Of a DNA stretch of 64,000 nucleotides, positions 55,690-64,000 are shown piece after piece (position 1 is the stretch's first letter; each line of letters opens with the position of its first letter). The notes beneath the pieces were generated by a model that had not been told where the DNA came from, did not search any database, and saw only the letters and a program-made list of their open reading frames with translations. This DNA is from Climacium dendroides (Eukaryota; Streptophyta; Bryopsida; Hypnales; Climaciaceae). The stretch is from contig OX467089.1 in assembly GCA_950106755.1 (NCBI GenBank), positions 3,846,501 through 3,910,500 on the forward strand, written 5' to 3'. The position numbers were made by a program, and so were the translations under genes.

Positions 55690-58610
55690 GCCTTCCAAGA
55701 GCTACAAATTGGTATTTTACCACAAATTTTTTGTTGCAACATCATCTTTATGTTAATAATATGTGTACCAAATTTCAAGGCCAAAAGATTCACCAAAAAA
55801 AAGTTATTCAAAATCTACCAACATGGGTAGCTGTGCAAAAAAATTCACTACTGCCAATTTTGACAGCCTCACAAGGATTGAAAAAAAAAATTGCCATGAA
55901 ATTTTTGGAACGGAAATTACTCTATGTTAATAACATATGTTCCAAATTTCAAGGCCAAAAGATTAATACAATAAATATATTCACAATCTACCAACATGTG
56001 TTGTTTTGACTTTTGAGAAACACTTGTGGAAACCATTTCACTATTGTCAACTTTGACACCCTCTCAAGGCCTGAGAAATTGTTTATTTACCATAAAATTA
56101 TTGTCACACAATCCTCTCTATGTTGATAACATGTATGCCAGATTTCAAAGACAAAAAATCTTACAAAAAAAAATATTCAAAATCTACCAACATGGGTAGT
56201 TTTGAGAAACCATTTTTCTATTGCCAACTTTGACACCCTCCCAAGGGCTGATTTTTTTTTATTTACCATGAAATTTTTGTCACAAGATACTCTCTATGTT
56301 AATAAAATGTGTGTCAAATCTGAAGGTCAAAAGATCTATACAAAAAAAGATATACACAATCTACCAACACATGTAGTTGTGGGAAACAATGGGGGAAGCT
56401 ATTTCACTACTACTAACTTTGACACCCTCCCGAGGGCTGAGAAATTGTCTATTTACCATGAAATTTTTGGCACAAGATATGATTCATGTTAATAACAAGT
56501 GTGCCAAAATTCAATGTCCAAAAATTTATACAAAAAAAATTCTCACAATCTACCAACATGTATGTCCCTCAGTATGTCCCTCAGTATGTCCATTTGCCTC
56601 AATCACTGCTTGTAACCTAAAAGGCATAGAATGATATAATTGGAGGAACTTTGTACCACTAATTAACCTCCACTCTCTTTCAATAACTATCTTCAAATCA
56701 TCTAAGTTTTTAGGGCATATTGGGCCATGTTGCATTGCATTTTTCAAAATCTTCTAGAGGTTCTTAATTGGATTGAGATCAGGAGAGTTTGTAGGTCAAT
56801 CAAGCTTCTCCAAAAGGTGTGTTTGTTTCCATTCTTCACATAGTTCCACACATAGTTTGCTATGATAGACAGGTGCGTCATCTTCCATAAGCAATCCCTA
56901 TGGCACTCTATTCATAAAATGAAGCAACTCGCCATTGTAGACCACTTCAATGAAATCCTTAGGAGAGTGTCGATCTATAGGCATTAAAACAAGTTGTTAC
57001 TTTTGCCCTCTAGCAAATGCACCCCAAATCATCAAAGAAGTTCTCCCACTCTTAAAAATTGGAACTATACAATTTGATGCATAATGTTCATATGCAATTC
57101 TCCAAACATGAATTTGTCTAGAATTTTTTCTAACTTCAAAAGTAGACTCATCTGTCCAAACAACTCACTCCCATTTTTCTGCACTTCACCCACAATACTT
57201 TTGAGCAAAAACCAATCGTTGAGACATGTAACAAGGTGTCAAAATAGTTTTTTTGACTACAATTCAACTGTAAATGTCACTCCCATGTAAAGCCCTTTGA
57301 ATAATTTTTCTAGACACTTGAATTGAACACATATTAGTAATCTCTGCCAATGTCAAGCAATAATTAGCTTGTGAGACATGTATAATAGCGCAAACATCTC
57401 TATCATTAAGATTCTTAGCATGATTTCCACCATAAGGTTTTCTTTTGTAGGTTCCATCTTCTCGAAATTTCTTCACCAACCTTTGAATTGTTCTAATATA
57501 GACTCCAACAATAGTTGCAATGTCAACTCCTATCTTCCTTGCCTCATTCAAACCTACAATGCGAGCACAAGTTTCATCTGAAATAGCCATCATCTACAAC
57601 TTTCAAAATGGTAATTGGATCCAAAAAAATTACTAACTAACTTTATGCCCTAAGCACTCAAATCTTAATCAAACCTTTACTAGTGATCACCTACCATTTA
57701 TGATCCAGTCCTCATTCACTCAATCACCACATTCACTCACTCAATCACCATGATCTAGCCCTCACATAGCTTCATTCACTCATCACATTTACTCACTCAA
57801 TCATCATGATTCAGTCCTCACATAGCCTTACTCACCACACAACCATATCTAGCCATCACATAACTTCAGTTAATCACACAGCACATACCCTCACCCACTC
57901 AGTGAACACATCCTTCATGCACTCATGTTCACAAAATCTTCAATCTTCTACTTAGAAAAATAATCAACCATCACTTGCCTCTGAAATCATCACACATCCT
58001 ACCTCTTGTAATGCTCAATTTTGAAAAGAAGCATTCATATTGAGAGGAAAAGCTTCTTCATGCATGTATGATGTTCAAATTTTAAACAAATGCATTTGTT
58101 GAGATGTGACAAAAGCACACATCTAGATTTGGGTATCCTTGATTTTATTGAGAAGCATTTATGTTTAGGGATTGCGTCATTTGAACAATTTCAAACTGGA
58201 AGCATGAGTGTCCATACTACTACAATATTCTCAATATGTCCCTAAATTGTTTCTCACAACTACACATATTGGTAGATTGTGAGTATCTTTTTTTGCATAA
58301 ATTTTTTGAACTTGAGTTTTGGCACATTTGTTACTAACATGAAGCATACCTTGTGCCAAAATTTTCATGGTAAATAGATAATTTCTTAGCCCTTGGGAGG
58401 GTGTCAAAGTTGCACACAAAGTTGACAATAGTGAAATGGTTTCTACAAGTGTTTCTCAAAACAACACATGTTGGTAGATTGTGAATATATTTTTTTGTAT
58501 TGATCTTTTGGCCTTGAAATTTAGAACATATGATATTGACATAGAGTAATTGTTGTTCCAAAAATTTCATGGCAAATTTCTTTTTTCAATCCATGGGAGG
58601 TTGTCTATAT
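55690..58610 (-). mobile_element. Decayed Tc1-type element bracketed by inverted tandem-repeat arrays
   Basis: A transposase relic on the minus strand (56550-57593) lies between two arrays of one repeat family in opposite orientation. The left array (about 55690-56565) has about five units of 173-195 bp, each with CTACCAACATG and ATTTACCATGAAATTTTTG or variants. The right array (about 58236-58610) holds two inverse units. Between 57700 and 57900 lies a looser tandem of CACTCACTCAATCACCATGA-like units. The inverted arrays look like long composite terminal repeats. The outer boundaries and target duplication cannot be fixed by eye. Confidence 0.55.
56550..57593 (-). pseudogene. Tc1-like transposase relic, catalytic Glu replaced by Lys
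   Basis: Starts at 57593 with a helix-turn-helix region (MMAISDETCARIVGLNEA; IRTIQRLVKKFREDGTYKRK). It continues through VVWTDEST (first Asp), SGRTSLMIWGAF, MEDDAPVYHS (second Asp) and NSPDLNPIKNL, where the family's PIENLW has Glu. Several in-frame stops interrupt it. By my count 38 residues separate the second Asp from the Lys, four more than in the element at 22190-24249. The C-terminus ends in a GHTE repeat caused by a 12-bp tandem (TATGTCCCTCAG) at about 56561-56590. Confidence 0.8.
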
Positions 58611-58792
58611 TTTGCAATTCTCAAAGATCTTTTGTAATCATGTATTAGTTGTCATTTTAATATTTAAAATAAAAAACAAAGAAAAAGATTTAAATAAGTA
58701 CTTCCTTTACATTATTTGCAATTTTCAAACATTCATTCTAAATGAATCATGTTTTCCCCTAATTTTTGCAACTATTGCATTTTTAAAGGAGA

Positions 58793-59661
58793 CTAGCGGT
58801 TGGCACTTGCTATGCTACGCATTCACCATTACAATTTCATAAGAATTATTATGTATTAGATAGAATGTAGAGCAAGAATTTCAAAAAATCTTCAGATAAA
58901 AATTACTAAAATCTTCATATAATTTTTTTAATAAATAAGCATATACTGAAATAAACAATAGAAATTTAATGAATGATGAATGAAATACATGCAATAATGA
59001 ATATGGTAAAAGATACACATACATACATTAGAATGCATTAGAAATTTGACTCAATCGTTACAAACAATGGCAACCCAAATAGAAGAATTTAAAGGAAAAA
59101 CTTGTAAATCTCAAAAGCTTCGTGAACAATTTAATTGTTGTGAAATCCAAAATCGGTTCAATCTAATAAATTTTTCAAATCATTTGGTAGTAGCAATAGA
59201 AAATTGAAATTAGAAGCTCAAAGTTTACAAAAGCACAGAATCATAGAAATGCAAAAGAAGTATAAAGCCAAGAAAAGCAATGGAAATGCTACCCTTATAA
59301 TATCACCATATTGATCCTCTTTAATATCACCTCAATTGCAACGACTATATTATTTCTATAATATCACCATTTGTAAAAAGTGATATTACAGAGGTGATTG
59401 TGAACTGCTATTTTATTTCAATAATATTACATTGTGTGAAAATATGATTTTTATGTATGTATGATTGGAAATAATTTTATAAAATAATTAAAATAATTAT
59501 TTTAAAGATTTATTAAAATCATTATCATGCATTCTAATCAAATATATCAAATTTTTATTATTATGTGATACAATGAATACGTAGCATAGCAAGCACGAGC
59601 CCGTGATATTAATGATAGCATTTGTGATATTATAGAGGGACTTATGATTTTAGTAGTATGA
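58793..59661 (-). mobile_element. Helitron-like element, copy 5
   Basis: On the minus strand it runs from TCATACTACTAAAATCATAA (after an A) to GCCAACCGCTAG (before a T), 869 bp. It is the most complete copy together with copies 3 and 4. Confidence 0.62.
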
Positions 59662-60105
59662 TTAGATTTGAAAATGATAGAAAGAAGATTGGATTTAAAA
59701 GAAATTGAAGTTTTTCTTCCTACAGATGTCCTTTCATTATTTAAAGTCGCCTATTTCACCTCCAATTGCCTATTACCTGCGGTCACCCAAATGCACTCAT
59801 ATTTTCACCCGTGGTCCATATATAATTGCTGAAATGTACTCACTTCTTCATCCACGGTCACCACATGCATGAATCCTTCATCCATCTACGGTCACCATCT
59901 ACATGTGCCCTTTCACGTACAGCCTGTCGCGATCCAAATGACACTTTACAGTTTCCAACAACTCACTTGGTTCACCACAATCCGCTTACAGCATCACTTA
60001 GTCACAAACTGTCTAACATTGCACATGCCACACACATCGTTAGTCTACATTTCCAACTCATTCTGCCAAGTCCCGGTCACTGGGACTACTAACACACTCC
60101 CATCG
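59662..60105. other. No gene; sequence next to possible LTR
   Basis: A less AT-rich stretch with CGGTCACC motifs (near 59778, 59857 and 59890). ORFs at 59826-60108 overlap in two frames and lack family resemblance. It may be retrotransposon internal sequence. Confidence 0.35.
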
Positions 60106-61212
60106 TGACACCGGGCATGCCACTTAGTAACATGGGCGGAACTTCCACCTTAATGTGCAAGAACCCATGGTGGTACTACTCACCATAGTCCTAACTGCCC
60201 TTGAATATCACCCCACTCCATGCTAACCCTTTTTGCATTTGCTACTCATCCACTAAAGGTAACCAACACTCACAACTCGGAACACATCCAAGGAGGCCTA
60301 GCAAGGAGCGGGACTCCACCCAACCAATGTCATGGGACACACAAATGTCTCATGGTGCCTTGAAGTGGTGGTGAAGTCATCAACAACAACCATGAGTCAC
60401 TGGACTCACCAAGGCTTCAAAAGGGAGAGAGGAGGGAGACCAACCCCTCCTATAGTACTCTTTTTGGTATTCGATAGACTCCCCGTCCTAGGTCAAAGGA
60501 GAACACCAAACACACTCGAATTGTGGAAGACCACCCAATTCCAACTCAAATTGCCAAGTTACGTCACCATTTGAACTTCTGAACTTCCAAACTTCCAACC
60601 AACATAACTTTACGCTCAAAGCTCCAAATCCAACATGCGAGCCCATTTTAGACATCTACACGATGATTAAATGCTGATGGATTTTTCACTTGTCTCATTT
60701 AGACAATTACTTGCAAAGTTATGTCCCTCCAAAGATTCGGGTTCACTTGGGGAGGCGTCACGCCTTTACCATGGCTTTTCTTTTGGCCATAATTTTTTAC
60801 TCAAGCTTTAAAACCTCTTAATGCTTGTCATTCTAGTTTCCTTATGTTCATAGCTTTTCAATGATATGCTACATGCCATATTTTTTTATGGGATTCATTG
60901 AGAACCCCTCACACCTAGCCCTTAAGTGTCTCGGCGCCACCGAGACCTAGTCAACTTTGAACGGCCATAACTTTTAGCTCACGACTCCAAATTGAGAGAT
61001 TTTACACCATTAGAAGCGTATTGTCAAGAGATTTTCAAGAATATACGACACTCTACCTTACACTTCAAAACCAAGGCTTCATTATGCCCTGTTTGATCGG
61101 GAGTCTCTCAAATCTCCCTTTTTAGTCTATTGCAAGGCTTGGGAAGTCACCCCAAGGTCCTCCCTTGCGTACTTAGGTTCATTGGGCATCCCAAGAAAAT
61201 AGGGGCGTGACA
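60106..61212 (-). mobile_element. Possible solo LTR
   Basis: On the minus strand the segment starts TGTCACGCCCCTATTTTC, like many plant Ty3-type LTRs, and ends GCATGCCCGGTGTCA. That is TG...CA over about 1.1 kb. The base composition is unlike its surroundings and there is no ORF. The 5-bp flanks (CATCG and TGAGG) do not match, and no primer-binding site is evident, so the boundaries are tentative. Confidence 0.35.
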
Positions 61213-61525
61213 TGAGGTGCCCGAAATGACATTAGAGAAGCTACAAATCTATAATTAGTAGCTACCTGCAACATGATAGCAGAACACAAGATCAAGATCT
61301 TGAAGTGGTGGAACTCCTTTGTTCCATCCCGAGAAACTAGGAATTTCCCACCAAAACTTGTATTTGAGAATCTCCTTCCACAATTTCTAGCCAAATGCGT
61401 TTGGTATATGGGGATAAGTAAACAATTTCTTTTATTTGCGAAGGTGTATTTGGTAAAGTTATTATTAGATTTGTCATTCATGAGTTGAGTGACAATTTTG
61501 ACTTTAGAACTTTTAACTTTGCATA

Positions 61526-63167
61526 GTGCATCATTTTCTTCAAATAGAAGATGCAGCCGTGGAATACTTTGATTTGGTGGTAAGGGAAGACAACTTCACA
61601 ATTAATTACAACATCCCAGAGAAACCACAATACTTGGCAGAGTACATTGAAGGATGGAGGCGCACAATCTGGGATCACGGGTTCATGAATTACTTCAAGG
61701 GACATAATTATTTCAAGAAAGAGGAGTCATTCATGGCTCACAAAGGTTCAGCCGCTGCAGTGCGTAGAGTTCTCTTCCGGTATGTTCCATGAACTTTTTT
61801 TCTTTCAAATTCAGTTTTTAGATTAGTATTTTGTCATCAATGACAATATATTGCAACTTATATTTTTACGTATTGAACTAATCAGTGAAGTGTGAGAGAT
61901 AAAGTGGTTGTTGAGATACCTCTAAACCATTTATTGCATGTAAGAGAAGTTTATCCATTTTGATTTCCACCCTAAATTCAAGTTTTAGGTACTATAGAGA
62001 TCAATAGTATTGTACTTCTATAAGTAGCAGTATTGTAGTGGTATTGTACTTCTGTCAATAGTATTGTATTTCTATTGTGTTGTAGATATTTCAAATTTGA
62101 GCTCAAGGCCAAAGGAACCATCGCACGCCTAGACCTTCCCACATTCCTATCATTATATCTTGATTGCAGCTCATCAACTTGTATGTTCAACGCACTCCAA
62201 CTCTACACCTACACTATGGCTCATTTTAGTGGTGGAGGATGGTATTTGGATTGTACCTTGGAATTTACTCCTCTTTTCGAAATTCAATTGAGGAGATCTT
62301 TAGATGGCAAAGGGTTTGTGGACTTAGAGATTGATGAATTTGCTGGGCTCAATGAGAATACTAGGAAGAAGGCCATTATGAGGAGGAATGCAAATGACCA
62401 AAAAAAAGAGGCTTGAGCCCAAATTCAACTAAAGACCAAGGAAAAGAAGGCAGAGAAGCGAACAACTAAGAAGGCAAAGAAGGAGAAGGAAGAGAAGGGC
62501 AAGGACAAGAAGAAAGATGAAGGAGGCGAAGTTGCACCATCTTCCACCATAGAGCCGCTTTCAAAGTTGCAAAGCAGAGTGAAGAGGAAGGCCACTTTCT
62601 CGCAACTCATTGAAGAAGTCATCACTCATGTGACACAAGCAATGGTTCTTACAGAAGATGATGTGCTCGAGACTGAGGATTTAATCCTCAACATTTTCGT
62701 TGAAGTCCCATGGTGGAAGAAAAGGCAACTTGTTACAACGGGGTGTTGTGCTTTTTGAAGAAGGTACAACCCAAACCTTTATTTTATAAAATTTATTAAT
62801 TTTTGTAGGCTGATGACAATATTGTTTGTATTCATAATTAATTTTTTATTGTATTACATATTTGCAGATGTCCACCGGAAAGACTCGCATGTTTGAAGGT
62901 ATGCCAAACACTAGGCTAGGGGTGAACGTCATTTTTATAGATTGCCCGGAGAACTTGCCCATGCTAGGGCTCTCTTTTCCAGTAGATGAGGTGCCAAAAT
63001 AGAACGCGGATCCAGAAGATGAGGCTTTGCAATTGGCATGCAGTTTTGCTGTTGAGCATCTCCAAGATGATGGATGCATCATAGTATTTCACTCGTATAG
63101 CATCAAGTCCAAGGAGAACATAGCTGGAGTGTGTTACACGTACGATTTGGTGAAGAAAAAGGATTGA
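61526..63167 (+). pseudogene. Multi-exon gene relic, unidentified protein
   Basis: Exon-like piece 1 (about 61526-61779) contains EDAAVEYFDLVV and ends in a GTATGT donor. Piece 2 begins at 62086 after TTGTAG in matching phase (FR, then YFKFELKAKGTIARLDLP). It runs through a TGA at 62414-62416 into a lysine-rich stretch (KKAKKEKEEKGKDKKKDEGG) and on to about 62757. Piece 3 starts after TTTGCAG near 62868 (MSTGKTRMFEG) and reads VIFIDCPENLPML and DDGCIIVFHSYSIKSKE, with one TAG near 62999, to the TGA at 63165-63167. The CPENLPML and DDGCIIVFHS blocks distantly recall SAM-dependent methyltransferase motifs, but I do not claim that identity. Two stops suggest a relic, or that the introns are misplaced. 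Confidence 0.45.
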
Positions 63168-64000
63168 ACTCTATCAAATTAGTAATTTGACATGGCCACG
63201 ATCATATCATGTCATATAATATTAATCAATTAATAAAATTTGAATAATTTTTTGAATAATTTGACACATTCACAACTTGGTAAACAGGCTTGAAATGGCC
63301 CTTCCAAGCCCTTAAATCCTTTCTAATGGATTAAGGGATCAAGCAAAAAGACAATTGTCCACCTCACATAATTTTTTCATGAGTTTCAATAATGATTTTT
63401 TTTTAAAATAGCCTTTAATCACATGTCTACTTTTGCAACTTTGAAGGTTCACATACTCTTTAACTCCAAATGGAATTTTGAAGTTGATTAATAAATTTTT
63501 ATGTAAAACACTTATAGCTGTAGAGTTGTGATGATTATCTCCAATAAGCCAAGAAAAATAGGGAAAGGACAGAATGTATGAAATTGAGTTTGTCTTTCTA
63601 TTCAAAATGGAATCATGGAAGCATAGAGGATCTTGTAGATCTTGGTGTGGAATCTTGAAACAAAAATATATTGGTTTATATCAACTCCAATGCTTATCAT
63701 TTAGGCAACTACATTTGAAAGCATCCTAATAGAAATATGGTTCCCATCACTAAAGTATTTTCATTTTTGTAGGGTCTTGCAATTGAAAGAACATTTTGGA
63801 TTCTCTTAGTATGAGTTTTTTAGCCCCTAAACGTCTAGAGTCTTCTCCCAAATTGACGATTTGATAAAAATCATCATAAAATATTATTTGGAAGAACATT
63901 TTGGAATTGGTATACAATTAAAAGTTGTAGGTTTTGAATTTTGGATTCCATCTATATGGTTAGATTCACCAATGCTATCATCAATATTTTTATAAATTTG
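63168..64000. other. No gene seen
   Basis: AT-rich sequence; the minus-strand ORF at 63339-63605 has no family resemblance and random-looking composition. Confidence 0.5.

Noticed and set aside
55690..56634. Regularly spaced repeats as a CRISPR array
   Set aside because: Units are ~180 bp, imperfect and mirrored at 58236-58610 around a transposase; nothing resembles short repeats with unique spacers or cas genes.

Overview
The window reads as nuclear DNA of a land plant. It is AT-rich and repeat-laden, with GT-AG introns of 100-330 bp, and it carries plant ER-type calcium pump genes, plant-like proteasome and WD40 gene relics, and several classes of transposable element. A non-seed plant such as a moss is my guess, resting on the overall look and on the presence of DD34E Tc1-type elements. 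It is not proven. || Core content: two complete, near-identical, same-strand copies of an eight-exon ECA-type (P-type IIA) Ca2+-ATPase gene, copy A at 5788-10463 and copy B at 42058-46759. Each encodes 1052 residues and by reading they differ at four residues. Each sits in a segmental duplication of about 7 kb (A about 4280-11308, B about 40518-47562). Inside each duplicated block, directly upstream of the pump, lies a broken fragment of the 26S proteasome lid gene RPN9 (PSMD13). It keeps an intron, and the stop codons shared by both copies show that it died before the block was copied. || Layout: 1-3240 old inverted and direct repeats; 3242-4095 Helitron-like element; 4280-11308 duplication A; 11309-14770 mostly empty, with a gene-like remnant at 13026-13640; about 14776-18311 decayed BUB3-like WD40 gene; 18800-22189 short tandem repeats; 22190-24249 complete Tc1-type transposon with terminal inverted repeats, TA target duplications and a transposase broken by two TGA codons; 25010-26450 fold-back element with an internal tandem array; about 28807-29497 a possible small minus-strand gene; 30850-31440 fold-back repeat; 32600-39960 AT-rich, with LTR-like and inverted-repeat relics; 40518-47562 duplication B; 48048-48903 acidic ORF followed by a broken Psq-type helix-turn-helix; 49725-50562 inverted partner of 38468-39330; 51422-53079 two Helitron-like elements head to tail; 54904-55454 long hairpin MITE; about 55690-58610 second Tc1-type element, badly decayed and bracketed by inverted arrays of ~180-bp repeats; 58793-59661 Helitron-like element; 60106-61212 possible solo LTR; 61526-63167 unidentified multi-exon gene relic. 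|| Only the two pumps look fully functional. They should load Ca2+ (and probably Mn2+) into the ER or a related compartment, and the duplication would mainly change dose. Most of the rest is transposon and duplication debris. The most informative points are the RPN9 relic forming the pumps' upstream region, the uneven divergence across the duplication, and the unusual Tc1 elements.
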